Shown: positions 1 to 8,960, counted from the first letter of the stretch. The stretch: 64,000 bases of DNA from PALSA-1006 sp964532405 (GCA_964532405.1 CAZHIC010000009.1:1-64000); one strand, 5' to 3'. Numbers and translations: made by a program. Notes: a model not told the origin generated them from the letters alone.

Positions 1-31
1 ATAAGGTGGCGTTGGAATATGATTGAGCTGT

Positions 32-62
32 CCGCGTGGGCACAGAGGCGTGCCCCCCTACG
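32..62. repeat. Half copy of a dispersed palindromic repeat
   Basis: This stretch resembles the right arm (CCGCGTGGGCA, then TGCCC and CCTAC) of the palindromes at 28794-28881 and 62991-63057. Only one arm is recognisable and it has diverged. It is non-coding. Confidence 0.5.
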
Positions 63-76
63 GTGGGCGGACATTC

Positions 77-166
77 ACGGAGGTGTCGGGTGAGTTTCGG
101 AGGCATCCACGAGCCGTCATGATGAGTGCTCTACCGTCTTCCCGAAAGGGGGCGGTAGAGGGTTTT
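77..166 (+). ncRNA. Conserved stem-loop related to the DGR TR-downstream element
   Basis: Bases 129-136 (CTCTACCG) pair perfectly with 153-160 (CGGTAGAG). An inner TTCCC/GGGGG stem is capped by a GAAA tetraloop at 144-147, and GGTTTT follows. The preceding ~50 bases align with those preceding the hairpin at 32486-32518, including a shared GTCATGATGAGTGC. The stem varies between copies while pairing is kept, and both loops are GNRA, so I infer a selected RNA structure. It could simply be an intrinsic terminator, or the 3' part of a DGR template RNA whose cassette lies outside the window. Confidence 0.55.
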
Positions 167-243
167 CGTGCGAGTTGGTCGAGTGACTTAATCCCGCTAT
201 ACTGCGCCGCACCCGTTTCCAATGAATACAGGAGAATATTACG

Positions 244-498
244 TTGGATGAGCTAAAGCTTCCCAGAGTGCTTGCGAAGCGGCTGGGAAGGGTTGCGATT
301 GTTGGGCATGCCGATCTCGAATCAATCGTTAATACGGCGATTGAAGATCGGCTGAATTATTTGGAATGGAAAGGAAAAGCCATTGCCAAAGGTCAGGCAG
401 ATTTGGATAACGGCAGGATGGTCTCAACCGGACAGATTCGCGAATCGCTGGCAAGACAACGGGCACAACGTGGTGCAACACGTAAAAAAGCTGCTTGA
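244..498 (+). CDS. Small antitoxin-like protein
   Basis: This 84-residue, highly charged protein starts at TTG with an AGGAG about 9 bases upstream. It has a short basic N-terminus, a helical middle and a Lys/Arg-rich tail, like antitoxins of ParD/StbD-type pairs. The reading frame that overlaps its 3' end encodes a ParE-like N-terminal fragment, which supports an antitoxin role. Family placement is inferred from size and context; I see no decisive motif. An alternative is a solitary regulatory protein left after loss of its toxin. Confidence 0.5.
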   Translation: MDELKLPRVLAKRLGRVAIVGHADLESIVNTAIEDRLNYLEWKGKAIAKGQADLDNGRMVSTGQIRESLARQRAQRGATRKKAA

Positions 499-580
499 GT
501 GGTCGCCCCGTTCCGGGCGAGATTTGTTGGCGATCGATTTGCATATCTCACCCGACAATCTGATCTACAGAGTCACCTGA
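473..580 (+). pseudogene. Truncated ParE/RelE-like toxin fragment
   Basis: Beginning at GTG inside the 3' end of the preceding gene in another frame, this 35-codon frame includes LLEWSPRSGRDLLAIDLHI. That resembles the WSPxAxxDLxxI start of ParE-family toxins, which are normally about 90-100 residues. It stops at 580, before the beta-sheet core. I read it as a toxin deleted after its first helix. The overlapping start is typical of toxin-antitoxin operons. Confidence 0.45.
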
Positions 581-719
581 TTCAAGATCAGGATCGTCAG
601 GGTTATCCATCAATCGCGTTTGTATTCTCACCTGTGATGCGGACAGGCTGATGTTTATGAAAATCTGCAAAATCCGAATTGAGTTGCCGTTTTTAGTGGA
701 TCAACTGGAAAGAAAAACC

Positions 720-1511
720 ATGTCCAATCAATCGTGCTTTAGAACCGACCCCATTGTTGCGGCCATCGTCCTGCTGGCTTTGTGTGTTTCATATTTTTCT
801 TTCAAAGAGGCGCCGCATCCCGTATCTCCTGCCACGATCATCGCGGCGCCACTCGTGACGCAGGCGCCCGGTCGCCTCGTCTTTGAACACGGTTTTTTCG
901 ATTTCGGTACGGTGGTCGAAGGCGATATCGTCAAGCACACTTTCAAATTCAAGAACGACGGTGCGGGGAAAATTAAAATTGTGAAGACGGAAACGTCTTG
1001 CGGTTGTACAACGGCCAATGGCGCGCTCAAAGAGTACGCGGCGGGTGAGTCGGGCGAGATGGAAGTGGTGGTGGACACCAAGGGCAAGAAGGGCATCATC
1101 GTCAAGACGGTGACGGTGACGCTGGAGAATAATGAGGCGGTGACCGTCGATCTTTCGCTGACGATGAAGCTGGAGCCGCCGCCACATCCCAAGATCGAAA
1201 AGGTGCGCAACATCAATGCCGAGGTGGCTTGCAAGAGCTGCCATCTGGAAAGCGGCGAGGGGCAGACGGGGGTGTTTCTGTATCATCGCGTGTGTGCGCA
1301 GTGTCATGGCAAGAAGGGCGCGGGCGGATTTGCGCGCGCGCTGAACGATGCGAAGTGGCAGCAGGTGAGCGATGAATACATCAAGAATACGATCCATGCG
1401 GGATTGCCGGAAAAAGGGATGCCTTCATTCGTGGACGGTGTGACGCCGCCGCTGTCGGATGAGCAGGTGGGGTCGTTGATTACATACATTCGTGGCTTTG
1501 TGCCGCGTTGA
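720..1511 (+). CDS. DUF1573 domain fused to a diheme cytochrome c
   Basis: The protein has 263 residues from the ATG at 720; an upstream ATG at 651 would add 23. An N-terminal hydrophobic segment (about residues 10-28) suggests a membrane anchor or signal. It is followed by a DUF1573 Ig-like domain with the SCGCT cysteine pair. The C-terminal part has two heme-c motifs, CKSCH (171-175) and CAQCH (192-196). The second begins a class I mono-heme fold, with GMPSF as a candidate axial Met region. It probably acts in the periplasm as an electron-transfer or metal-handling protein. Its partners are unknown. It lies just upstream of a run of exported proteins in the same direction. Confidence 0.7.
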   Translation: MSNQSCFRTDPIVAAIVLLALCVSYFSFKEAPHPVSPATIIAAPLVTQAPGRLVFEHGFFDFGTVVEGDIVKHTFKFKNDGAGKIKIVKTETSCGCTTANGALKEYAAGESGEMEVVVDTKGKKGIIVKTVTVTLENNEAVTVDLSLTMKLEPPPHPKIEKVRNINAEVACKSCHLESGEGQTGVFLYHRVCAQCHGKKGAGGFARALNDAKWQQVSDEYIKNTIHAGLPEKGMPSFVDGVTPPLSDEQVGSLITYIRGFVPR

Positions 1512-1525
1512 AGACGGAGAAGTGT

Positions 1526-2581
1526 ATGAGGGTCTGTTTTGTTAGCGTGGCATTGATGTGTGCTTTGTCGGTTTCCATGCCGGCATGGCCATCTTCATCT
1601 TGCGATGGCGGTTCGAAAGTATCCATGCCTTCATGGGTGAGTGATCGGGACGGTTACAGTGAGCCTGGAAACTATGTGGGCATAGGTTTCGCCGAGAAAG
1701 AGGGCAAGAGTAAAGAGCGGCAGATCGAGGCATCGAAGAATAATGCCCAGCATAATCTTGTGGGGCAGATCGAAGTCAAAATCAAGGCGGAGAGCCAACA
1801 GAGCACGAGCGTGAGTAATCAGAGGGTGCAGAAAGACGAGTCGAGCAAGGTGTCCGCCATTTCGGATGAGGTGTTGCGCGGCCTGAAGGTCAAGAGTCAT
1901 TGGGTAGATAGAGATTGCACGTACTACACGCTGATGGTTATCAGTGTTGATTCGGTTAAACAGTCGCAGCGGGTGAAGATTCAGAAGAATCGTCTGGCAT
2001 TATTTAAAGCACGCTTGGACGAAGGTACGAATCGTGAAAAAAATCGCGACATCAATGCGCGTCAAAAATATCTGGGAGAAGCACAGGCGCTGTTGGGCGA
2101 TATTGATTTCAACTTGCTGCCAGAGGAAGCGGGTGAAGCCTTTTATGCGAAGCAGTTGGATGCGGCGCTGATCGCGGCGAATAAAGACGCTTTCAAGGTG
2201 AAGGGACGTATGGCGTTGTTTGCGATCAATGAGGACGGTAGCCTGAGTGCGGATGTGCGGGGAAAAATGCTGGATCGGTTAAGGGCGGGGGAAAAATCAA
2301 CCGACCGCCTGATGGACGATTGCAACCGGAAAGAAGATTGCATCCGTCTGGCCAGAGAACAGAATTTTGATACGCTGACTTTGCTCGATGCGGGTACTCA
2401 AGTGGTGACCACGCAGATGGGGTCGCTCAAAGGGACGCTGACTGTTTCTAAAACGGTTTACGATATTCAAAACGGTAAAATTTTGAAAACAGACAAGATG
2501 TCCACGCAGGTGATCGGCTGGGGCAGGGACGAACTGGACTGGGGCACCGCGGCAGAAAAAATTATGCAAGGCTTTAAATGA
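1526..2581 (+). CDS. Exported LPP20-family-like protein
   Basis: The ATG at 1526 gives about 351 residues starting with a signal peptide (RVCFVSVALMCALSVSMPAW). The region around residues 25-140 (PSWV, then GIGFAEK, then an alternating Lys/Gln/Ser helix) fits the LPP20/FlgT-N type fold of periplasmic and outer-membrane accessory proteins. The second half is charged and helical. No lipobox is seen. Its stop overlaps the following gene region, so the two are probably co-transcribed. Function is not established; the operon context is an exported protein assembly. Confidence 0.55.
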   Translation: MRVCFVSVALMCALSVSMPAWPSSSCDGGSKVSMPSWVSDRDGYSEPGNYVGIGFAEKEGKSKERQIEASKNNAQHNLVGQIEVKIKAESQQSTSVSNQRVQKDESSKVSAISDEVLRGLKVKSHWVDRDCTYYTLMVISVDSVKQSQRVKIQKNRLALFKARLDEGTNREKNRDINARQKYLGEAQALLGDIDFNLLPEEAGEAFYAKQLDAALIAANKDAFKVKGRMALFAINEDGSLSADVRGKMLDRLRAGEKSTDRLMDDCNRKEDCIRLAREQNFDTLTLLDAGTQVVTTQMGSLKGTLTVSKTVYDIQNGKILKTDKMSTQVIGWGRDELDWGTAAEKIMQGFK

Positions 2582-2595
2582 GGGACGGAGGCTAT

Positions 2596-3096
2596 ATGTT
2601 GGCAAGGAGTTTTTTAGGGGCGATATTGTTGGCGTTGCCGTTTGGTATATGTGCTGCGGAAGGCGGTGGACCTGAGATTGGACAACCTTCCCCAAACATC
2701 ATGGGGCGCACTTTGGATGACCATGCCTATCGCTTGAAAGCTGACACGGGTCGCCAGAAAGTGATCAATTTTTTTTCGGTAACTTGCGTGCCATGCCAGC
2801 AGGAAATGCCGGAATTGGCAAAGCTTGAAAAGCAATACCAAGGGGTGAAGTTTATCTCGGTGCATACCGAAGAAGTAAAAGCAGAAACTATCGTAAAGTT
2901 TATTCAGTCGTTGCCTGCCGCACCTTCCAATATAGTGCTCACCTCGGGCGGACTTCAGGAAACTGTTCAATATCTCGGCCTGCCGCACACTATTGTGTTG
3001 GATAGCGATAATGTCGTGTTGATGAATCTGGTCGGCTACACCCCGGATAACATGCGGCGACTCAGCAAAAAATTGCGTGAGATGACGCAACACTAA
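2596..3096 (+). CDS. TlpA-like periplasmic thioredoxin
   Basis: The 166-residue protein starts at ATG 2596, preceded by GGAGG; an ATG at 2578 overlaps the previous stop but has a poorer ribosome site. A signal peptide (LLALPFGICAAE) is followed by a thioredoxin fold. The active-site motif is CVPC in FFSVTCVPCQQEMPEL, and there is a cis-Pro region at GLPHTIVLD. This is the TlpA/ResA type of periplasmic thiol reductase. Neighbouring proteins carry conserved cysteine pairs (CDETxC and CxxC), which are plausible substrates; that link is inference. Confidence 0.75.
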   Translation: MLARSFLGAILLALPFGICAAEGGGPEIGQPSPNIMGRTLDDHAYRLKADTGRQKVINFFSVTCVPCQQEMPELAKLEKQYQGVKFISVHTEEVKAETIVKFIQSLPAAPSNIVLTSGGLQETVQYLGLPHTIVLDSDNVVLMNLVGYTPDNMRRLSKKLREMTQH

Positions 3097-3107
3097 AGGA
3101 ACGGGCG

Positions 3108-3575
3108 ATGAAAAATATACTGAGGCTGTTCACGATTGCGATCATCTTTTTCGCGCCGTTAGCCTGCGCCAAAGAGATCGCCGTGTTGCTGCCCGTGATC
3201 GGTCCGCTCACTCCTTTTGAAAAGATCGAGTTGACCAAACAAGCGGCGGAAGGGCTTTCTGCCAAATTCGAGTTAAGGCACGGCGAAGAAGTCGAGCGCT
3301 TCGTCAAACAGGCGTTTCAAGACGAGAGCCACAAAAAAGATTGCGACGAAACTAACTGCTACCGCCGCATTGCTGCCCGCTATCATGCGGAAAAAATCGT
3401 CGCATTGCGTGTGGCTCAGGTGGATAAAGGACGTTACCTGGTGACCGCCCATCTGTATGATGTGCCGACGGGCGAGATGACGTCCAGCCAAAAAATGGAA
3501 TGCACGCAATGCTCTTTTGAGAAGCTCAAGGTGCTGTGTAAAGAAATCATGCAACGCATAGTCGAAGCAAAATGA
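3108..3575 (+). CDS. Exported Cys-motif protein (short DGR-target relative)
   Basis: The 155-residue protein has a signal peptide cut near CAKEIA. It shares with the next gene and with the DGR target at 28969 a domain carrying KKDCDETNC and, later, CTQC. This domain occupies the whole protein; the three repeats and the FGE domain of the longer relatives are absent. Its stop overlaps the next ATG by four bases (ATGA), so it is translationally coupled. The domain family is not one I can name; the paired cysteines suggest disulfides or metal binding in the periplasm. Confidence 0.55.
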   Translation: MKNILRLFTIAIIFFAPLACAKEIAVLLPVIGPLTPFEKIELTKQAAEGLSAKFELRHGEEVERFVKQAFQDESHKKDCDETNCYRRIAARYHAEKIVALRVAQVDKGRYLVTAHLYDVPTGEMTSSQKMECTQCSFEKLKVLCKEIMQRIVEAK

Positions 3576-4756
3576 ATATGAGTCAAATCCCAATGCGCAA
3601 GCTGTGCAGCGTATTGATGGCTGTTTGTCTGGCATACATCCCGTTGCAAGCGCAGGCCGCCAAGCCGGTCAAAGAGTCCAAAGAGCGTCTCGTGCTGATG
3701 CCTATGCGCGTGGATGAGAGTGAAAAGAACATGCTGGCTTCGATGGAAACAGCGCTGGTTCAGGGCTTGCAATTGAAATACGAAGTCTTCTCGGGCGAGC
3801 AGGTTGCGCAAAAATCGCGCGAAATATTCAGAAAAGAGTCCCGTACCGCCAAGAAGGAATGCGATGAAACGCGCTGTATGGAAGACATCGCGATTGCCTT
3901 TCAGTCCGAACTCATCGCGACGGCCAATGTCACCAAGCTCGAAGGCGGTTATCTACTGGCGCTCAGCATTCGCAACGTGATGGACAACAAAGCGGTGTAT
4001 TCCAACTCCATGACTTGCGAAAAGTGCAGCGTGTTTCAAGTGGTGGAAAAGCTCAAAGAATTGAGTGGTGCGTCAATGCCGGAAAGGCAGCAAGTTGTAT
4101 CTCCGGCTGTGGTTAATAAGTCAGCCGTTGCGCAGGATGGCAAAGCCGGTGATCCCGAAACCATATTGTGGAACGAAATTAAGAACAGCCAGCTGGTTGA
4201 GGACTACCAGACCTATCTTGCGCAATATCCCAAAGGTAAATATGGGGTGACGGCCAAGTTGCGCATTAAAAAGCTGCAAGATGAAACGGGCAGTCAAGCA
4301 CTGAGTAAAGAGCAGCAAATATGGCAAGCAGCGGAGCGGGCAGGGGGCGAGGCAGGCTATCAAAACTACCTGAATGATTACCCGCAAGGCAACTACGCCG
4401 GGTTGGCGCAAGTCCGAATTCGCAAGCTCCAATCTAACGATCAAGCCTCGCGGGAAGAGCAAGCTCTGTGGCAAGCTGCACTCGACAGATACAGCGTGCA
4501 AGCCGTTCAGACCTACCTTGATAAATACCCTGGTGGCAAATATGTTGAAATGGCCAATAAACGCATCAAAAAGATACGACAGGAAGATGCCGCCGCCGCC
4601 AAGCAACACCCCCCCCAGGGTGATGAACCCCAATCGGCAGCGGAGAGGTTGAGAGAGGCTGAGGCAGCAAGTTTAGAGGAAGCAAGGGAGAGGAGGGGGG
4701 TGATTGTTCTGCCGAGTTACTTGAAAAAACTGATCCCCATAATCCTCAATGAATAG
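3572..4756 (+). CDS. Exported repeat protein, relative of the DGR target without FGE domain
   Basis: The 394-residue protein has a signal peptide ending near QAQAAKP. Next comes the CDETRC/CEKC domain (about residues 30-170), nearly co-linear with residues 30-170 of the DGR target. Three ~45-residue units of pattern YxxYLxxYPxGxYxxxAxxRIKKL follow. The target protein continues into an FGE domain with the variable repeat. Here the third repeat is followed by a Glu/Arg-rich tail with no homology to it, ending 30 bases before an insertion sequence. A run of C residues at 4609-4617 lies where the two proteins diverge. I infer either a shorter paralog or one that lost its C-terminal domain. Confidence 0.65.
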   Translation: MNMSQIPMRKLCSVLMAVCLAYIPLQAQAAKPVKESKERLVLMPMRVDESEKNMLASMETALVQGLQLKYEVFSGEQVAQKSREIFRKESRTAKKECDETRCMEDIAIAFQSELIATANVTKLEGGYLLALSIRNVMDNKAVYSNSMTCEKCSVFQVVEKLKELSGASMPERQQVVSPAVVNKSAVAQDGKAGDPETILWNEIKNSQLVEDYQTYLAQYPKGKYGVTAKLRIKKLQDETGSQALSKEQQIWQAAERAGGEAGYQNYLNDYPQGNYAGLAQVRIRKLQSNDQASREEQALWQAALDRYSVQAVQTYLDKYPGGKYVEMANKRIKKIRQEDAAAAKQHPPQGDEPQSAAERLREAEAASLEEARERRGVIVLPSYLKKLIPIILNE

Positions 4757-4786
4757 CGTGCGCTTTATATCCGGCTCTTCAACTAA

Positions 4787-6095
4787 GGGTCTGTTAATAA
4801 ATAACTGTAACAAATAGGCCGAGGGTGGTATATTGTCGCCATGGTGATTGAAGGCGACGACATCCAACAAATACGCACCCGATTCGAGAAGCTTGCATGG
4901 GCTTTGGACGAGCGCATGAGGCGTCTGTTTGCTGCTGCGGAGGCCGCTGTGTTAGGTCATGGTGGCGTCACAATGGTTGCACAGGCTACCGGTGTATCCC
5001 GGCGTGCAATTTATGCTGGACTGGAAGAACTGGCAGCCGAAAAGATGCCCGTTGAAAATCAGGGCAAGCGGATTCGCAAAGCGGGAGCCGGTAGAAAATC
5101 TGTCATCGAGACCTCTTCTGGCGTGATGGCGGCGTTGGAGAAGTTGGTCGAACCGACGACACGAGGCGATCCCGAATCGCCTCTGCGCTGGACCTGCAAA
5201 AGCCTGCGTACTCTGGCCGACGAGTTGAGCGCAAACGGCCATTCGGTAAGTTATCCGAAAGTGGGAGATTTGCTGCGGGAATTGGGTTACAGCTTGCAGG
5301 CAAATCGAAAGGTGTTGGAAGGGACAGGCCATCCAGACCGCAACGCCCAATTCGAGCTTATCAACGACCAGTGCAAGCAACGGCTGGGGGCAGGTAACCC
5401 AGTCATCTCGGTTGACACGAAGAAGAAAGAACTCGTCGGCGCGTACAAGAACAACGGCACAACCTGGCGCCCTGAGGGGAAGCCTGAATCAGTCAAGGTG
5501 CATGACTTCATCGATAAGGAACTTGGGCGCGCGAACCCCTATGGCGTCTACGATGTGGCCAGTAACACCGGTTGGGTCAGTGTGGGAACGGATCACGACA
5601 CAGCCAGTTTCGCGGTCGAGACAATTCGCCGCTGGTGGAATACGATGGGTAGGCAGCGCTATCCTGCGGCAACGGAATTAATGATCACGGCAGATGGTGG
5701 TGGCAGCAACGGTAGCCGGGTGAAGCTTTGGAAATTGGAATTGCAGCGATTGGCTGACGAGATCAAAATCCCGATCCATGTCTCTCACCTGCCTCCGGGC
5801 ACGAGCAAATGGAACAAGATTGAGCATCATCTGTTCTCGCACATCAGCATGAATTGGCGCGGCCGGCCCTTGATTAGCCACGAGGTAATCGTCAATCTTA
5901 TTGCAGGAACTACCAATCGGAAGGGACTAAAAGTTCATGCCGAACTGGACGACTCTTCGTATCCGTCAGGCATTAAAGTAAGTGGCGCGGAGTTTGAAAG
6001 CATTCGCATCACCCGGAATGAGTTTCATGGCGAATGGAATTACAGGATTGATCCTAACCTTAGCTGAAATGTTACATTAATTATTTAACGGTTCC
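4787..6095 (+). mobile_element. ISAzo13-type insertion sequence
   Basis: The ends are imperfect inverted repeats. The left end reads GGGTCTGTTAA then TGTAACA. The right end, reverse-complemented, reads GGAACCGTTAA then TGTAACA. The element carries one transposase gene. A TAA triplet flanks both sides (4784-4786 and 6096-6098) and may be the target duplication. The element separates the exported-protein operon from the tRNA cluster. Confidence 0.75.
4841..6067 (+). CDS. ISAzo13-family transposase
   Basis: The protein has 408 residues. An N-terminal helix-turn-helix region (about 40-80) includes VAQATGVSRRAIYAGLEEL. The catalytic half contains ISVDTKKKELVG, ITADGGGSNGSR and PPGTSKWNKIEHHLFSHI, the Asp/Asp/Glu-bearing signatures of the Rhodopirellula/ISAzo13 DDE transposases. 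It catalyses cut-and-paste or copy transposition of its own element. The reading frame is intact and spans nearly the whole IS, so the element may be active. Confidence 0.88.
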   Translation: MVIEGDDIQQIRTRFEKLAWALDERMRRLFAAAEAAVLGHGGVTMVAQATGVSRRAIYAGLEELAAEKMPVENQGKRIRKAGAGRKSVIETSSGVMAALEKLVEPTTRGDPESPLRWTCKSLRTLADELSANGHSVSYPKVGDLLRELGYSLQANRKVLEGTGHPDRNAQFELINDQCKQRLGAGNPVISVDTKKKELVGAYKNNGTTWRPEGKPESVKVHDFIDKELGRANPYGVYDVASNTGWVSVGTDHDTASFAVETIRRWWNTMGRQRYPAATELMITADGGGSNGSRVKLWKLELQRLADEIKIPIHVSHLPPGTSKWNKIEHHLFSHISMNWRGRPLISHEVIVNLIAGTTNRKGLKVHAELDDSSYPSGIKVSGAEFESIRITRNEFHGEWNYRIDPNLS

Positions 6096-6099
6096 TAAG

Positions 6100-6430
6100 T
6101 CAACCCTTCCAGACATCCCAAGCAAAGACATAATGAATTCTGGAAACATCCCAGAAGTACCCAGCATGACGACTTTCACGCCGTACGCTGTTAAGGTGGT
6201 GGGGCTTATTGTTTGCCCACAATGGCTTCTGCAACCACAACTCTATTAAACAACAGCATTCTTTTTCCAAAAGCGAATTCCGCATGTCAAGCATTTTCAA
6301 TACTTATTTATCAAACCATCTAATTGCAGTGTTTTATCTACTTTTAATAAAAGCCATCACAATTTCATCACTGAATAATCAAAAATAAGCAAAACAAAGC
6401 AAACATGAAAACCGCTGAAATCCTTGTGTT
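6100..6430. other. AT-rich intergenic stretch after the IS
   Basis: No gene is supported here. Base composition is clearly more AT-rich than the flanking genes. A 66-codon frame on the minus strand (6100-6300) matches no family I recognise and looks like decayed sequence on the distal side of the IS. Confidence 0.5.
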
Positions 6431-6445
6431 TATTGGGTTATTTGC

Positions 6446-6519
6446 TGGAGGTGCGACCCAGAGTCGAACTGGGCTAACCGGATTTGCAATCCGGGGCATA
6501 ACCGCTTTGCTATCGCACC
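6446..6519 (-). tRNA. tRNA-Cys (GCA)
   Basis: On the minus strand the acceptor arms GGTGCGA/TCGCACC pair. The anticodon loop reads TTGCAAA with anticodon GCA, the T-arm contains GTTCGACTC, the discriminator is T, and CCA is encoded. Confidence 0.95.
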
Positions 6520-6575
6520 GTCGTACGAACTAAAAAATTATGGGAAAGCGGAAAGCTTTCCCAAGAACAAGAAAT

Positions 6576-6651
<76 letters not shown>

Positions 6652-6819
6652 AAAAAACGAAGTCCGCATTATAGGGATATTGAACTTCGTGTCAAGAAAA
6701 TAGATGGTCGTTTTTCATCTCTCATCAAAAATAATTTGCATGCTCGCCACCCTATCGCGCATCTCTGTATAATGCGCCGCTGCTTGATTTGAAGCATTCC
6801 TTCAATCCGGCGCTACTCA

Positions 6820-6911
6820 GCCCGAGTGGTGAAATTGGTAGACACAACGGACTTAAAATCCGTCGCTACGGTAAAACGGGCGTACCGGTTCAAGTCCGGT
6901 CTCGGGCACCA
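6820..6911 (+). tRNA. tRNA-Leu (UAA)
   Basis: GCCCGAG pairs with CTCGGGC. The anticodon loop ACTTAAAAT gives TAA, a long variable arm is present as expected for Leu, and ACCA closes the gene. It ends seven bases before the rep start codon, so it sits in the rep leader. Confidence 0.95.
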
Positions 6912-6917
6912 TCCAAT

Positions 6918-8906
6918 ATGCTAAGTAAACTCAATCCCGCTCAACGCGAAGCCATCACCTATCTGGACGGCCCTCTACTGGTGCTGGCGGGAGCCGGCAG
7001 CGGAAAAACGCGCGTGATCGTGCATAAGCTGGCTTATCTCGTAGAGCAATGCGGCTACTCGGCGCGCAACATCGCCGCGATCACCTTTACCAATAAAGCT
7101 GCGAATGAGATGCGCGAACGCGTGGGTAAGCTGTTGAGCGGCGGCAACGCCAAAGGCATGACTATCAGCACATTCCATGCGCTGGGCATGCAAATCCTGC
7201 GTGAAGAAGCCGGGCTGATCGGCTACAAGAAACAATTTTCGATTTTCGATTCCGCCGACACCGCCAAGATCATCAGCGAGTTACTTGGTTCACCCGACAA
7301 GCAAGACATCCGTCTGGCACAAAGCATGATGTCGAATTGGAAAGCTGGATTTGTCTCGCCGGAGCAGGCTTCGAGCTTGGTTGATACCGAAGCCGAGCAA
7401 CGCATCGCCCTGCTCTACTCGCGCTATCAGGAAACCTTGCGCGCTTATCAGGCGGTGGACTTCGACGACTTGATCCGTCTGCCGGTAGATCTGTTCAAAG
7501 TGCATCCCGAAGCCTTGCTGCGCTGGCAGCAGCGCCTGCGCTACCTGCTGGTGGACGAATATCAGGACACCAACGATTGTCAGTATCAGATGATGACCTT
7601 GCTGGCGGGTGGCCGCGCGGCGCTCACCGCCGTGGGCGATGACGATCAGGCCATCTACGCATGGCGCGGCGCGAGCATCGCCAATTTGCAAAATTTGCAG
7701 AACGACCATCCCAACTTGCGCGTCATCAAGTTGGAGCAAAACTACCGCTCCTCGCAGCGCATTCTGCAAAGCGCAAACCACCTGATCAAGAACAACACCA
7801 AGCTCTACGAAAAGAAACTGTGGAGCGAACACGGCCTGGGCGATCAGGTGCGCATTTTTGCCGCCAAGGATGACGACAACGAGGCGGAATCGGTGGTGCT
7901 GCGCTTGTTGGCGCACAAGTTCGAGCATCGCACACGCTTTGCCGATTACGCCATCCTGTATCGCAGCAACCATTTGTCGCGGGTGTTTGAAGAACATTTG
8001 CGCGCACAGAATGTGCCTTACACCGTCAGCGGCGGAACCTCATTTTTCGAGCGCGCCGAGATCAAAGACCTCGTCGCCTACCTGCGCCTCATCGCCAACC
8101 CGGACGACGACCCGGCCTTCATCCGTGCCGTCACCACGCCCAAGCGCGGCATCGGCAATGCCACGCTGGAAAAGCTCGCAAGCTACGCGGGCACGCGCAA
8201 CATCAGCATGTTTGAAGCCGCATTCGAAGGTCCGATGGAAGACCAGTTGCCCGCGCGCCAGCATGAAGAGCTGATTACTTTCTGCAACTTCATCAACCGC
8301 ATGGAAGCACGTGGAGCCAAGGAAGAATGCGCGCCCGTGCTGGCCGACCTGATGAGCGCGATCGACTATGAAGCGTGGCTGTTCGACAGCCACGAGCCGC
8401 GTCAGGCCGAAACCAAATGGGCCAACGTCAGCAGCTTCGTCGCCTGGATCAACCGCAAATCAGAAGCCGATAGCAAAACCCTGTTGGCGATGACGCAGAC
8501 TATCGCGCTGATGAACCTGTTGGAAGGGAAGGAAGAGGAAACCGATGCGGTCTCGCTCTCCACGCTGCACGCCGCCAAGGGATTGGAGTTCGGCCATGTA
8601 TATCTGGTCGGTGTGGAAGAAGGCGTGTTGCCGCACGAACGCAGCGAACTGCCCGAACAGATCGAAGAAGAGCGCCGCCTCATGTACGTCGGCATCACTC
8701 GCGCCCAGCGTTCGCTACACATCAGCTACTGCATCAAACGCAAACGCGGCAAGGAATGGGCCACTTGCGAAGCCAGCCGCTTTATCAAAGAACTGCCTGA
8801 AGGCGACGTGATCTTCGCGGGCGCTGTTCCGGCGGGCAACACACCGGAAGTGAGCAAAGAAGAAGGGAAAGCGAAGCTGGCCCGGTTGAAAGCGATGCTG
8901 GGCTGA
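6918..8906 (+). CDS. rep: ATP-dependent DNA helicase Rep
   Basis: The 662-residue UvrD/Rep-type superfamily 1A helicase starts at the ATG right after tRNA-Leu; the open frame continues upstream only through the tRNA gene. Motifs in order: Q-motif LNPAQREAI, Walker A GAGSGKT, TFTNKAANEM, DEYQDTN, GDDDQAIYAWRGA, QNYRSS, LSTLHAAKGLEF and YVGITRAQ. Length matches Rep (about 670) rather than UvrD (about 720) or PcrA. It moves 3' to 5' and helps forks pass protein roadblocks. A terminator-like hairpin follows. Confidence 0.93.
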   Translation: MLSKLNPAQREAITYLDGPLLVLAGAGSGKTRVIVHKLAYLVEQCGYSARNIAAITFTNKAANEMRERVGKLLSGGNAKGMTISTFHALGMQILREEAGLIGYKKQFSIFDSADTAKIISELLGSPDKQDIRLAQSMMSNWKAGFVSPEQASSLVDTEAEQRIALLYSRYQETLRAYQAVDFDDLIRLPVDLFKVHPEALLRWQQRLRYLLVDEYQDTNDCQYQMMTLLAGGRAALTAVGDDDQAIYAWRGASIANLQNLQNDHPNLRVIKLEQNYRSSQRILQSANHLIKNNTKLYEKKLWSEHGLGDQVRIFAAKDDDNEAESVVLRLLAHKFEHRTRFADYAILYRSNHLSRVFEEHLRAQNVPYTVSGGTSFFERAEIKDLVAYLRLIANPDDDPAFIRAVTTPKRGIGNATLEKLASYAGTRNISMFEAAFEGPMEDQLPARQHEELITFCNFINRMEARGAKEECAPVLADLMSAIDYEAWLFDSHEPRQAETKWANVSSFVAWINRKSEADSKTLLAMTQTIALMNLLEGKEEETDAVSLSTLHAAKGLEFGHVYLVGVEEGVLPHERSELPEQIEEERRLMYVGITRAQRSLHISYCIKRKRGKEWATCEASRFIKELPEGDVIFAGAVPAGNTPEVSKEEGKAKLARLKAMLG

Positions 8907-8924
8907 CCTCGGCAATATATTAGC

Positions 8925-8960
8925 GAAGGGCTGGTGCAGGGTGTCCCACGCCAGCCCTTC
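8925..8960 (+). terminator. Hairpin after rep
   Basis: GAAGGGCTGG and CCAGCCCTTC form a perfect 10-bp stem with a 16-base loop, 19 bases after the rep stop. The T-tract is weak, so it may also serve the convergent small gene. Confidence 0.6.

Noticed and set aside
6100..6300. 66-codon minus-strand frame after the IS
   Set aside because: It has no recognisable domain or convincing ribosome site and lies in AT-rich decayed sequence.
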